A stretch of DNA of 18,308 nt from CAZPAH01 sp964584495. Its GTDB lineage: Bacteria; Krumholzibacteriota; Krumholzibacteriia; Krumholzibacteriales; Krumholzibacteriaceae. The DNA is taken from contig CAZPAH010000054.1 in the NCBI GenBank assembly GCA_964584495.1, positions 1-18,308 of the forward strand, in the 5' to 3' direction. This document shows positions 6,343 through 14,375 of the stretch, one piece after another. A program made the translations under genes and the position numbers. Position 1 is the first letter of the stretch. The number at the start of each line of letters is the position of its first letter. The notes under the pieces are model-generated. The model was not told where the DNA came from and searched no databases. It saw only the letters and a program-made list of their open reading frames with translations.

Positions 6343-7017
6343 ATGACTCGGACAAGAAATCCTCATGGCCATTTCAAGATAAAGGATTGCGCCCTTTCCG
6401 CCCTGGCCACGGGCAAGAGGGCCCAAACCCTTAGGGAACTTCGAGATAATATCGAGACGGTGATGCCGGGGTCGATATACTTTCATTTCTGGGGGGGGAT
6501 GCTCAAACCGAGGTTCGACGATCCCGAGTACAACAACGATTTCGCCTCATGGGCCCGACATGCGCTGCACGATAAGATTCTCGCCGAGAGACTCGGGATG
6601 ATCGATCCGACAACCCTGCCGGACATGGAGGATCTCAGGCGGGAGCTGCTGGAAATAATCGAGGAGCGGCTCGACGAGAACGATCAGGTTCCATCCTGCG
6701 GACACGACCAGCAGTTCTATTTCATCACGTCGCAGATAGTGGTTTTCAATACGGGCAACGTTATAAAAAAAGCGCCCGAGCTTCTCAAGGTCGTTCCTTC
6801 GATGACGGCGAGCAGCATCTTCTATCATTTCATAGACGCCAGGAGAAGGACCTTCGGCCACATGGACGATTTCTGCTCGTGGCTTTACGGTTTCGACGAA
6901 AAGTACGTGGATCTATGCGAAATTATAAGAAGCGTCGATCCTTTCTTCTGGACACTCACCGAGCTTCGCGATCGGCTGACGAAGATAGTGAGGGATTATT
7001 TCGGGGGAAAACGTTGA
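6343..7017 (+). CDS. DUF5752-like protein with internal tandem duplication, function unknown
   Basis: The 224-residue soluble protein has no signal peptide or membrane segment. I believe it belongs to the DUF5752 family, from memory of such proteins beside trehalose glycosyltransferases; a profile search would settle this. It consists of two similar halves. Residues about 45-110 (IYFHFW, then DFASW, then LPDMEDLRRELLEIIEERL) repeat as about 158-220 (IFYHF, then DDFCSW, then WTLTELRDRLTKIVRDYF). Each half has an aromatic Y/F-H-F core, an acidic D-F-x-S-W motif and a final charged helix. I see no classical catalytic motif. The ATG at 6343 has GGAG 7 bases upstream; the frame extends further upstream but with family-unlike sequence. 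Its TGA overlaps the TreT ATG (TGATG), so the two are translationally coupled, and it may act as a partner or regulator of TreT. That role is inference. Confidence 0.8.
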   Translation: MTRTRNPHGHFKIKDCALSALATGKRAQTLRELRDNIETVMPGSIYFHFWGGMLKPRFDDPEYNNDFASWARHALHDKILAERLGMIDPTTLPDMEDLRRELLEIIEERLDENDQVPSCGHDQQFYFITSQIVVFNTGNVIKKAPELLKVVPSMTASSIFYHFIDARRRTFGHMDDFCSWLYGFDEKYVDLCEIIRSVDPFFWTLTELRDRLTKIVRDYFGGKR

Positions 7018-8258
7018 TGCCTACGATACTAGATCAATACGCCGGAATAGTGGGAGAAGATGTTATCGATCAGCTTCAGCAGCTCGTCAACCCGTTGAAG
7101 GGGATTCGTGTCGTTCACGTAAATTCCACGAAGAAAGGGGGCGGTGTAGCCGAGATTCTCGACAAGCTCGTGCCCCTTAAGAAAGAGCTTGGAATAGATG
7201 TCAGCTGGGAGATTATCGAGGGCAACGAGGAATTTTTCAGGTGCACCAAAGGGTTTCATAACGGACTGCAGGGCAACAGGGTCGAGATCCCCAGCTCTCT
7301 AACCAAGGCCTACGAGGATACGAACGCAGAGAACGCCGAGAAGCTCCGTGATAAGCTGGAGAACGCGGATATCGTGTTTATTCACGACCCGCAACCGGCC
7401 CCTCTTCTGGATCTATGCCCCGGCAGGAAGGGGAAATGGATCTGGAGATGCCACATAGACGTGAGCAGGCCTTTCAGGCCCGTCTGGAGATACCTCCGTA
7501 ATTTCATAACCAAATACGACGCCAGCATCTTCTCGCTCGCGGCCTTCGCCCAGCCCCTCCCCCATATCGAATACCTCATTCCACCCAGTATCGATCCGCT
7601 CAGCGAAAAGAATATTGACCTCGGGCCGGAGGAGATACATTCGTTGATAGAATCTTTCAACATCGATCCGAAGAGGCCTCTTATGCTGCAGGTTTCGAGG
7701 TTCGATATCTTCAAGGACCCGGTCGGCGTAATACAGGCTTACCGCCTCGCGAAAAAATCGATCCCTTCGCTGCAGCTCGTTCTCGCCGGCGGGGAAGCCA
7801 CCGACGATCCGGAATCGAGGACCGTGCTCGATCAGGTCAATACCGCGGCTAACAGCGACGAGGATATTCACATCCTTCTGCTCCCCTCGGACGCCCACCG
7901 AACGATAAACGCCCTTCAGAGATCGGCCGACATCGTCCTTCAAAAATCCACCAGGGAAGGATTCGGGCTGACGGTCACGGAGGCTATGTGGAAAGGGAAA
8001 CCGGTGATAGGCGGGGATACGGGCGGTATCAGAATACAGGTAGTCAACCATCAAACCGGCTTCCTAGTCAACACGCCGGAGGGGGCGGCGCTTCGGATAC
8101 GCTACCTCCTTCTTCATAAGGAACTGATGGCCAATATGGGAGAAAAGGCGAGGAAATTCGTTAAGGAAAACTTCCTCCTAACGCGGCACCTGAGGGAATA
8201 TCTCACATTGATGGTTTCCCTGCTTCACGGCCGCGGAGACAGGATAGAACTTGAATGA
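7017..8258 (+). CDS. treT: TreT-type trehalose synthase (glycosyltransferring, GT4)
   Basis: The 413-residue GT-B protein matches the length of the TreT enzymes known from hyperthermophiles, which make trehalose reversibly from NDP-glucose and glucose. The N-terminal block VVHVNSTKKGGGVAEIL (32-48) is characteristic. HDPQPAP (123-129) and CHIDVSRP (145-152) line the acceptor domain. The C-terminal nucleotide domain has VSRFDIFKDP (226-235) and EGFGLTVTE (314-322), the GT4 E-x7-E pair. The start overlaps the stop of the DUF5752-like gene by one base, with GGGGG about 8 bases upstream. A longer in-frame extension to 6879 runs through the neighbouring gene and is not credible. The gene overlaps or abuts otsB. 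Trehalose synthesis is well supported by the family and by the context of OtsB and OtsA. Preference for ADP-, UDP- or GDP-glucose cannot be read from the sequence. Confidence 0.88.
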   Translation: MPTILDQYAGIVGEDVIDQLQQLVNPLKGIRVVHVNSTKKGGGVAEILDKLVPLKKELGIDVSWEIIEGNEEFFRCTKGFHNGLQGNRVEIPSSLTKAYEDTNAENAEKLRDKLENADIVFIHDPQPAPLLDLCPGRKGKWIWRCHIDVSRPFRPVWRYLRNFITKYDASIFSLAAFAQPLPHIEYLIPPSIDPLSEKNIDLGPEEIHSLIESFNIDPKRPLMLQVSRFDIFKDPVGVIQAYRLAKKSIPSLQLVLAGGEATDDPESRTVLDQVNTAANSDEDIHILLLPSDAHRTINALQRSADIVLQKSTREGFGLTVTEAMWKGKPVIGGDTGGIRIQVVNHQTGFLVNTPEGAALRIRYLLLHKELMANMGEKARKFVKENFLLTRHLREYLTLMVSLLHGRGDRIELE

Positions 8259-8289
8259 TCCCGGTCGACGGCCGGTGGTGAAATATCAT

Positions 8290-9087
8290 ATGCAGATTTT
8301 GAGATCCGATCCCGATCCTTCAGAATTCCTTGAAAAGCTGCCTTTTTCCAATAAAAAGCTTCTACTGCTCGATTACGATGGTACCCTCGCGCCTTTCAAA
8401 TCGGAGAGGGACAGGGCTTTCCCGTACGAGGGGGTCAAGGAGCTTCTCGAGAAAATCCTCGATCACAAGGATTGTCGAACCATAATCATCAGCGGAAGGC
8501 CGGCGGGCGATATAGTGAAGCTTCTTAATTTCGATAAGCCGCCGGAGATATGGGGATGTCACGGATGGGAGCGACTTTTCAGGGATGGAAACTATATTTC
8601 CCAAAAGCCCGGGGATAAGGTACAATCGGCCCTGGATAAAGCGTACGGCCTGGCTATGGCAGAGGGACTCGGAGATAGACTGGAAAAAAAAGCGGTGTCG
8701 GTCGCCCTCCACTGGAGGGGTCTGGACGCTCAGGAAAAAGGATCTCTCGAAAAAGCGGCAAGGGATTTATGGAACCCTCTCGCATCCCAGGAAGGCCTCG
8801 AAATGATGGAATTCAACGGCGGGATAGAGATACGCCCCACCGCAATCGACAAGGGAACCACGGTCAAAACCGTCATAAGGGAATACGGGGCGGATGCGGC
8901 GGCCGCCTACCTCGGGGATGACAGGACCGACGAAGATGCTTTCCAAGCTATCGAGGGATGCGGTATCGGTGTGCTGGTAAGCGAACGTCTACATCCGACA
9001 TCCGCTTCGATATGGCTGAAGCCTCCCGGCGAGCTTCTATGGTTCCTGGAAACCTGGTCGGAAAGCCTTGGAGAAATTGATGAATAA
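8290..9087 (+). CDS. otsB: Trehalose-6-phosphate phosphatase (OtsB)
   Basis: This 265-residue HAD-superfamily phosphatase has all four motifs: LLLLDYDGTLAP (24-35) with nucleophile Asp28 and acid/base Asp30, IIISGRP (65-71), the motif III lysine in the IEIRPTAIDKGT block (179-190), and YLGDDRTDEDAF (207-218) for Mg2+ binding. VALHWRG (138-144) and GCHGWE (89-94) are OtsB-specific cap features. It hydrolyses trehalose-6-phosphate to trehalose. I chose the ATG at 8290, with GGTGGTG 9 bases upstream. A TTG at 8251 and a GTG at 8275 are in frame and would overlap or nearly touch treT, but add sequence ahead of the first conserved region. The end overlaps the otsA start by 8 bases. Confidence 0.9.
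   Translation: MQILRSDPDPSEFLEKLPFSNKKLLLLDYDGTLAPFKSERDRAFPYEGVKELLEKILDHKDCRTIIISGRPAGDIVKLLNFDKPPEIWGCHGWERLFRDGNYISQKPGDKVQSALDKAYGLAMAEGLGDRLEKKAVSVALHWRGLDAQEKGSLEKAARDLWNPLASQEGLEMMEFNGGIEIRPTAIDKGTTVKTVIREYGADAAAAYLGDDRTDEDAFQAIEGCGIGVLVSERLHPTSASIWLKPPGELLWFLETWSESLGEIDE
9070..9073 (+). promoter_or_regulatory. Ribosome binding site that fixes the otsA start inside otsB
   Basis: GGAG lies 6 bases before the ATG at 9080, within the last codons of otsB. It favours the ATG over the in-frame TTG at 9068 and indicates coupled translation. Confidence 0.75.
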
Positions 9088-10573
9088 ATTCTCTAAACAC
9101 CTGGTTATCGCGTCGAACAGGCTGCCGTTCGTTCTCGAACGAGTCGGCGACCGATGGCGGATCATCCCCGGATCGGGAGGTCTGGTCACCGCGATGGCGC
9201 CTGTCCTCAGAGACAGGGGCGGCCTCTGGATCGGATGGCCCGGAACCAGCGAAACGGAAAACATCTCGGCGCCGCTTGAGGCTGCGGCCTCTGATGCCGG
9301 ATATTCGATGAAACCCGTTTTTCTGTCCGAAAGCGAAATCCAGCAATACTATGAAGGATTATCCAACGAGGTGATATGGCCGCTCTTTCACGACCTGCAG
9401 TCGTACTGCAACTTCGAACCTTCATACTGGCAAGTCTACCGGAAAATAAACAAACGCTTCGCCTCGGTGATAGCAGAGAGCTCCAGGAAGGACGATTTCA
9501 TATGGGTGCACGATTATCACCTCATCTGCGTGGCCAACGAGTTGAAAAAGATGGGGCTCCGGACCCGCACTGGATTCTTTCTTCATATCCCGTTCCCCAC
9601 GCCCGATATCTTCATCAAGCTTCCATGGAGGATCGAGATCCTCAAGTCGCTCCTCGATTACGACCTGGTCGGGTTTCAGACTCTCGGCGACAGGCGGAAT
9701 TTCGTCCAGTGCTTGAGAACCTTCATCCGCGATATTTCGACCTCCGGAAAGGGACAGGTAATATCGGTTAAATCGGGAGACAGGACTATCCGCGTCGGAT
9801 CGTTTCCGATCAGCATCGACTACAAGGAATTTTCACGTCTCGCCGGATCGAAAGAGGTCGCGGACAACGCCTGGTATATCCATGAGGATCTCCCCGAGGT
9901 GAAGATCGTGCTCGGCATCGACCGCCTCGATTACACGAAAGGTATACTCTACAGGCTGAAAGCCTTCCGGCTTTTCCTCGAGAACCATCCCGAGCTTCAC
10001 AGGAAGATCACGCTCTTTCAGGTAGTAGTGCCGAGCCGCAGGAACATCCCCATGTACCAGGACCTCAAGGTCGAGATAGAGAGGCTGGTAGGCGAGATAA
10101 ACGGCATGTTCACCAAGACCGGATGGGTGCCGATCCATTATATTTACCGCTCCCTGTCCAGGCTGGAGCTGCTCGCCTATTACAGGACCGCCGAAATCGC
10201 GTTGATAACACCGCTGAAGGACGGGATGAATCTTGTAGCGAAGGAATACTGCGCATCCAATATAGAGCAATACGGCGCTCTGATACTGAGCGAGTTCGCC
10301 GGAGCGGCGGCGCAGCTGCAGAAGGGTGCCATCATGGTGAACCCCTACGATATAAAGGGAGTGGCGGAAGCCCTCTTTGCCGCGTACACGCTGCCCCTAA
10401 AGGAACGTAAAGCGAGAATGAGAAAAATGCAGCAGTCGGTTGCGCGCTATGATATCTACTGGTGGGTCAATTCGTTCCTGGAGGCCGCGATAGCCGCCAA
10501 CCTCGACAGCTTCCCCCTGATGGAGGAATACCGTCCCGATCAGGCGGCTAAATCAAAATCGGCGGGCGAATAG
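9080..10573 (+). CDS. otsA: Alpha,alpha-trehalose-6-phosphate synthase (OtsA, GT20)
   Basis: The 497-residue GT20 enzyme transfers glucose from NDP-glucose to glucose-6-phosphate. Visible motifs in order: VIASNRLPF (9-17), GGLVTAM (33-39), WIGWPG (50-55), SNEVIWPLFH (95-104), WVHDYHL (142-148), GFFLHIPFPTPDIF (165-178), YDLVGFQT (194-201), GIDRLDYTKG (279-288) and TPLKDGMNLVAKEY (377-390), followed by LSEFAGAA (403-410). These match trehalose-6-phosphate synthases throughout, including the Tyr and Trp of the glucose-6-phosphate pocket. Glucosylglycerol-phosphate synthases share the fold, but the adjacent OtsB supports trehalose. The protein is about 25 residues longer at the C-terminus than E. 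coli OtsA, ending in a charged tail. The ATG at 9080 overlaps otsB. The gene ends 6 bases from the converging membrane-protein gene. Confidence 0.93.
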   Translation: MNKFSKHLVIASNRLPFVLERVGDRWRIIPGSGGLVTAMAPVLRDRGGLWIGWPGTSETENISAPLEAAASDAGYSMKPVFLSESEIQQYYEGLSNEVIWPLFHDLQSYCNFEPSYWQVYRKINKRFASVIAESSRKDDFIWVHDYHLICVANELKKMGLRTRTGFFLHIPFPTPDIFIKLPWRIEILKSLLDYDLVGFQTLGDRRNFVQCLRTFIRDISTSGKGQVISVKSGDRTIRVGSFPISIDYKEFSRLAGSKEVADNAWYIHEDLPEVKIVLGIDRLDYTKGILYRLKAFRLFLENHPELHRKITLFQVVVPSRRNIPMYQDLKVEIERLVGEINGMFTKTGWVPIHYIYRSLSRLELLAYYRTAEIALITPLKDGMNLVAKEYCASNIEQYGALILSEFAGAAAQLQKGAIMVNPYDIKGVAEALFAAYTLPLKERKARMRKMQQSVARYDIYWWVNSFLEAAIAANLDSFPLMEEYRPDQAAKSKSAGE

Positions 10574-10579
10574 CGCGAC

Positions 10580-13222
10580 TCACGAATCCTCGTCACCGGA
10601 TCTCACCCTCTCGCGCCTCCGGAGCTCAACGGAGCCGAGCGGAGCGGCGGAAAAAGAATCCTTGTTTCTAAAATAGTCGGCCACCCTCCTGTTGGGCAGA
10701 AAGGCCCTTCTTCGAACCGTCACGGTTATATCGTACCTGCCTTCAGCAAGATATTCGGGAAGCACTATCCTGAAATTCTGTCTCACGATCGACCCATCCT
10801 CCCATTGATCGGGATAGGCGTCCCCGCTTCTTACCCTGCCCGAAACGGTGTACCTGTAAAATTCACCGTTACGCCTTTCGATACTCCTTCGGTACTGCTT
10901 TCCGTACCACTCCCTGTAGAAAGAACCACGTGGGAAACCGGTATCCATCCTAACGGTCCACTCGGCGGGAAGCCCGAACTCGAATCCGGGCTCGGCCGAC
11001 CAGCAAAAATACCCGGCAAGTGTATCGCCCGGAGCAAGGATCTTCCTGTCGAGATGAAACCTTTCCAGGAATATTCCACACCCGGTATCTAATCCGGGAA
11101 TCGATTCTTCCGGGTCCCCTGCCCCGCAAACCAGCTGCCTAGTCACCGGCAGCGAGCATCGTACATCTATCTCCCTTTCGGGTATAGACCATTCGAGACG
11201 GAACAGGATATAGCCGTCAACCTCGCGGATCTCCTCGACGAAGGTGCTGCATGAACGTAGCTTCTTAATAACCCCTTCGAGGTCATCGAAATCGACCGTT
11301 CCGAAGAAATCCGTGCTCCGGTCGGGACCGGTATTCAGTACTATATACTCCACTCCTTCTTTCTTAAGCCATCCCAGGCTGCTCGAAAGCGGAACCGCGG
11401 GAGAAAAAAGATTCCTCGTTTCCTTGAGCCGCTCGATGGCTTGAGGGTCCGCCGGCGAGCCATGCTGGTCGAGTGTCACGGCCACGAACTTATCGGAAAA
11501 GGCCGAGATCATATAGGACGTCCCCGGATCCGAGATAATAACGGCGTGCCTCGGAATTCCCTCGAACAGCGATTCGAAGAAGTCTTCCATTCCGGCCCGC
11601 TCCGCATCGTCCTGTCGGACGATGCGTGAAACGGCCGCCATCGAATCCCGCGCCGCGAACCTGAGAGGCAGCATTATGAAGATCGCTATCGCGGCGGCCG
11701 CCGTGAGCCTTCTCGCCGCAGCTCCCGCGAAAGAGGATTTCCCCGCCGATCGGGGTGATCTCCCTATCAGGAGAAGGCGGAACAGCCCCGCCATCGCTAG
11801 GGCGAGAAGAGGCGCTGCCGGAGCGGCATATAGAATTCTGTAGTGCAGATACCCCAAGTTTTTTTCAAGGAGAGCGGCCGTCAGCGGATTCAGCACGGCG
11901 ACCACGGGAACGAGGAAAAGAAGTCCCGCCAGAATGCCTTTCTCCCTATCGGGAGAGAGGTAGAATATGAACGGGGCAACTGCGATCGCGTAAAAGATTC
12001 CGGGCCCGAATTCGAGGATGAACTGCGCGGGATCGAGGATGCCGAAAATGCCGCCCAAAACCATCATTCCCTGCCGGTGGGTGTGAATCGCGTTGAAATC
12101 ACCCATGGCCGGGATTAATCTAAAGGCGGCCGGAACAGCCAGGGCGGCAACCAGCACGGCCACACCCGCCCAGAACCTCCCCTGGTATCTCCGCCTGTCT
12201 GCTATGTAAGCGTAGCATAAAAGCGAAACGGCCGTCACTCCGATCAGCAATATGAAAACGATATGGATCGCCGCCCCTACGATCGATATACAGAAGAGAA
12301 GAACCAGGTTCCATCTCCCCTTTTCCCTGAGATACCTTAGAAAGAAGGCCCCAGCCCCCCAGGCGAGGAAGGCGGCGACATTGCGGCTGTACGATATCTT
12401 GGTCAGCCATTCGAATCCTCCTCCCCTCTCGAAAAGGAGGAGAAATATCAGCGCGAGCAAGGTCAATCCGCCCGATCGTAGAATTTCCAGAGCGAAGATC
12501 CAGAAGAAGAGAAGGCAGAAAAACGCCAGGAATGCGGGCATCACCTGCCAAATATAGACGGGGGTCGTGTCTGACTGGAAGCACCAGAGGGCCGTGACCG
12601 GATGCCAGATCCCTTTCCTCGGATCTAACCCCTCGCCGTCTCCATTCCTGTAGAACGAATCTCCCGGAAACAGCTCCCCACCGTCCAGGCTCCTGCGGAT
12701 GAAACTTATATGGTCCAGCGAATCGCTTTCAACACCCGTCTCCCCGCTTCCCAGGAAAAATGTGAAGCATAGGGCAAACAGAAGAATATAAATAGGAAGC
12801 AATCTCCCGGCTCTTCCGGGCACCGTCCCTCCTCCGCTTTTGAACCTGCCGATCACATCTCCACTTTCCTTCAGATCGTCCACCCTCGATCGTCTGTAAA
12901 AGTCGATGAGGAGCATGAGGATCAGTAGAAACAAGCCGATTGTTGAAATCGAACCGTATGATATCCCCGGAATCAAGCCGGTAAGGACGATGAGCGATGC
13001 GAAGAGAAGCCCGAAGGCGAAGATACCGGCAACGCGGATGACGGTAAAATCCGGTTTCCTGTGAACGAGCAGATCGACGAGCATCCCCGGAAGAATAAAG
13101 AGGCTGTAGAAAGCGAGCGAGACACCAACGATATCCGGGCCGGGTACTATTTTCCTTCCCGTCAGGTACGACAGGATTACGATAACGAGATTAACGGCGA
13201 GAAATATCGATCCGCCTCTCAA
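10580..13222 (-). CDS. Large GT-C-like membrane glycosyltransferase with C-terminal beta-rich domain
   Basis: The 880-residue protein has about 13-15 hydrophobic segments between residues 5 and 520 and a soluble region from about 525 to the end. After the fifth helix, the first large loop holds ESDSLDH (165-171), an acidic E-x-D plus histidine cluster where GT-C enzymes such as ArnT and PMTs place their catalytic acid. Loop residues around 180-215 are rich in Asp, Trp and His. Residues about 730-845 (YPDQWEDGSIV, then IVLPEYLAEGRYDITVTV) look like the beta-sandwich found at the C-terminus of many bacterial GT39-type proteins. The expected job is transfer of a sugar from a polyprenyl-phosphate donor outside the cytoplasmic membrane. 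The start is a TTG (13220-13222) with GGGAG 7 bases upstream. It follows the SMR gene by 53 bases. Acceptor and sugar are unknown. Confidence 0.72.
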   Translation of the reverse strand: MRGGSIFLAVNLVIVILSYLTGRKIVPGPDIVGVSLAFYSLFILPGMLVDLLVHRKPDFTVIRVAGIFAFGLLFASLIVLTGLIPGISYGSISTIGLFLLILMLLIDFYRRSRVDDLKESGDVIGRFKSGGGTVPGRAGRLLPIYILLFALCFTFFLGSGETGVESDSLDHISFIRRSLDGGELFPGDSFYRNGDGEGLDPRKGIWHPVTALWCFQSDTTPVYIWQVMPAFLAFFCLLFFWIFALEILRSGGLTLLALIFLLLFERGGGFEWLTKISYSRNVAAFLAWGAGAFFLRYLREKGRWNLVLLFCISIVGAAIHIVFILLIGVTAVSLLCYAYIADRRRYQGRFWAGVAVLVAALAVPAAFRLIPAMGDFNAIHTHRQGMMVLGGIFGILDPAQFILEFGPGIFYAIAVAPFIFYLSPDREKGILAGLLFLVPVVAVLNPLTAALLEKNLGYLHYRILYAAPAAPLLALAMAGLFRLLLIGRSPRSAGKSSFAGAAARRLTAAAAIAIFIMLPLRFAARDSMAAVSRIVRQDDAERAGMEDFFESLFEGIPRHAVIISDPGTSYMISAFSDKFVAVTLDQHGSPADPQAIERLKETRNLFSPAVPLSSSLGWLKKEGVEYIVLNTGPDRSTDFFGTVDFDDLEGVIKKLRSCSTFVEEIREVDGYILFRLEWSIPEREIDVRCSLPVTRQLVCGAGDPEESIPGLDTGCGIFLERFHLDRKILAPGDTLAGYFCWSAEPGFEFGLPAEWTVRMDTGFPRGSFYREWYGKQYRRSIERRNGEFYRYTVSGRVRSGDAYPDQWEDGSIVRQNFRIVLPEYLAEGRYDITVTVRRRAFLPNRRVADYFRNKDSFSAAPLGSVELRRRERVRSGDEDS

Positions 13223-13275
13223 AGCTTCGCTCCCGTTCTTTTCCGGTTTGTAAACGTTCCGCGCGGCATGAGCTC

Positions 13276-13641
13276 CTAGTATGTTCTGCTCACGAGATAT
13301 ACGCCGAAACAGATCACTACGATCCCGGCAAACCTTACCAACGAGAAAGATTCATTCAACAGCCAAGGGGCCAGTAGCGCGGTGATCACGTACGATAGGC
13401 TCACCATCGGAAAGGCCCAACTCAACTCCGTCCTGGAAAGAATCATGATCCAAAGAACGGCGCTGACCGCGTACGAGCAGAATCCGCCGATCACGAAACC
13501 GGAAGAGACTATCTTCGGAATGGAGGAAACTAGGTTGCCGGGGCTTATCTTGCCTATCGAGTTGATTCCCGCTTTCATCATGAACTGCCCGGCCGTGTTT
13601 AGGCATACAGTCATGATTATAAGAAGCATGCTCTTAATCAT
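13276..13641 (-). CDS. Small four-helix transporter of the SMR/EamA type (ArnE/GtrA-like flippase candidate)
   Basis: The 121-residue protein has four hydrophobic segments (about 2-18, 43-62, 71-90 and 98-117) with little between them. The first helix reads MTVCLNTAGQFMMKAGI (10-26), close to the ArnE/EmrE-type entry in which a small side chain and a K near the end of helix 1 are common. The last segment FAGIVVICFGVYLVSRTY (104-121) is the usual SMR ending. In the Arn system such proteins flip undecaprenyl-phosphate sugars across the inner membrane. Its position between a polyprenyl-phosphate sugar synthase-like GT2 and a GT-C enzyme suggests the same task. GGAGG at 13652-13656, 10 bases before the ATG, fixes the start. 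A longer open frame to 13809 overlaps the GT2 gene and is rejected. Confidence 0.8.
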   Translation of the reverse strand: MIKSMLLIIMTVCLNTAGQFMMKAGINSIGKISPGNLVSSIPKIVSSGFVIGGFCSYAVSAVLWIMILSRTELSWAFPMVSLSYVITALLAPWLLNESFSLVRFAGIVVICFGVYLVSRTY

Positions 13642-13651
13642 TTGCCGGCGT

Positions 13652-13656
13652 CCTCC
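13652..13656 (-). promoter_or_regulatory. Ribosome binding site of the SMR-type gene
   Basis: The minus strand reads GGAGG here, 10 bases before the ATG at 13639-13641. It supports the 121-residue start over the much longer open frame. Confidence 0.7.
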
Positions 13657-13678
13657 AGTTTCTATCCCTGTCCGTTGA

Positions 13679-14362
13679 TTATCTTCCACGGGGCCTGAAC
13701 CTGAGCTTAAAAAGGTAAAGCAGGTTCTCGAGCCCGTCCTTCCACATCTCCAGCTTAACCTCTCCCACGCGGGGATGATAGTCAATATGATACTCGGCGA
13801 AACGCACATCCCTGCTCCTGGATGCTTTTATCTTTATCTCCTCGCTAAGGGGCATTCCATCGCTCTCCGGCTTGAACTTGTGATATGCCTCGCTCCTGAA
13901 AATCCACATCCCCGATTGGGAATCCCTTATGCGGCGCATGAACAGGAGGAAAGTCGCCATTGTAAGGATCGTATTGCCGATCTTCTTGGACAGGTCCATC
14001 GCGGACCGGTCCGAGAGCGGAAACCGGGAAGCGGAAATGAAATCCAGCTCGCTATCGATCAGATGATCTATGCACTCCTCTATCTGCTCGGCCGGGTAGG
14101 TCCCATCCCCGTCCATCGTGACCGTTATATCCCCCGTGACCTCCGGAAGACCGGCCTTGTACGCCGCTCCGTAGCCCTTTTTCTTCTCGAAAACGACCCG
14201 CGCTCCCATCCTGCGGGCCACCTCCGCCGTTCCATCCGTCGAATCGTTATCGACCACCACTACCTCGTCGATCGATTCGGGAAGGGACGATATGACCCGG
14301 GCCACTCCCTCCTCCTCGTTATAGCAGGGGATTACAACCGATATCTTCTTGCCGCGATACAT
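13679..14362 (-). CDS. GT2 glycosyltransferase, DPM/DPG-synthase-like (polyprenyl-phosphate sugar synthase candidate)
   Basis: The 227-residue GT-A protein reads ISVVIPCYNEEEGV (7-20), EVVVVDNDSTDGTAEVA (33-49), KGYGAAYKAGL (62-72) and VTMDGDGTYPAEQI (81-94), where D84-x-D86 is the metal-binding DxD. SGMWIFRSEAY (150-160) corresponds to the G-x-R region of dolichyl-phosphate mannose or glucose synthases. There are no C-terminal transmembrane helices, as in the soluble DPM1 type and unlike GtrB. It would make a polyprenyl-phosphate sugar on the cytoplasmic side. The ATG at 14360-14362 with GGGAG 7 bases upstream is preferred over an ATG 27 bases earlier, which overlaps the flippase gene. The SMR-type gene follows after 37 bases. 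Donor sugar is not readable. Confidence 0.85.
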   Translation of the reverse strand: MYRGKKISVVIPCYNEEEGVARVISSLPESIDEVVVVDNDSTDGTAEVARRMGARVVFEKKKGYGAAYKAGLPEVTGDITVTMDGDGTYPAEQIEECIDHLIDSELDFISASRFPLSDRSAMDLSKKIGNTILTMATFLLFMRRIRDSQSGMWIFRSEAYHKFKPESDGMPLSEEIKIKASRSRDVRFAEYHIDYHPRVGEVKLEMWKDGLENLLYLFKLRFRPRGR

Positions 14363-14375
14363 ACGCCTTCTCCCG

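Noticed and set aside
6103..6486. Minus-strand open frames across the rmlA/DUF5752 intergenic region
   Set aside because: They start inside the DUF5752-like gene on the other strand, have no ribosome site, and read as Pro/Arg-rich sequence without a domain.
7413..8054. Open frame of 213 codons on the minus strand opposite treT
   Set aside because: The plus-strand frame has all GT4 motifs and operon coupling; the reverse frame has none.
13223..13275. A 16-codon frame (ATG after TAGGAG) between the SMR and GT-C genes
   Set aside because: The ribosome site is only 3 bases from the ATG and the peptide is basic and featureless; most likely chance, although its stop overlaps the GT-C TTG.
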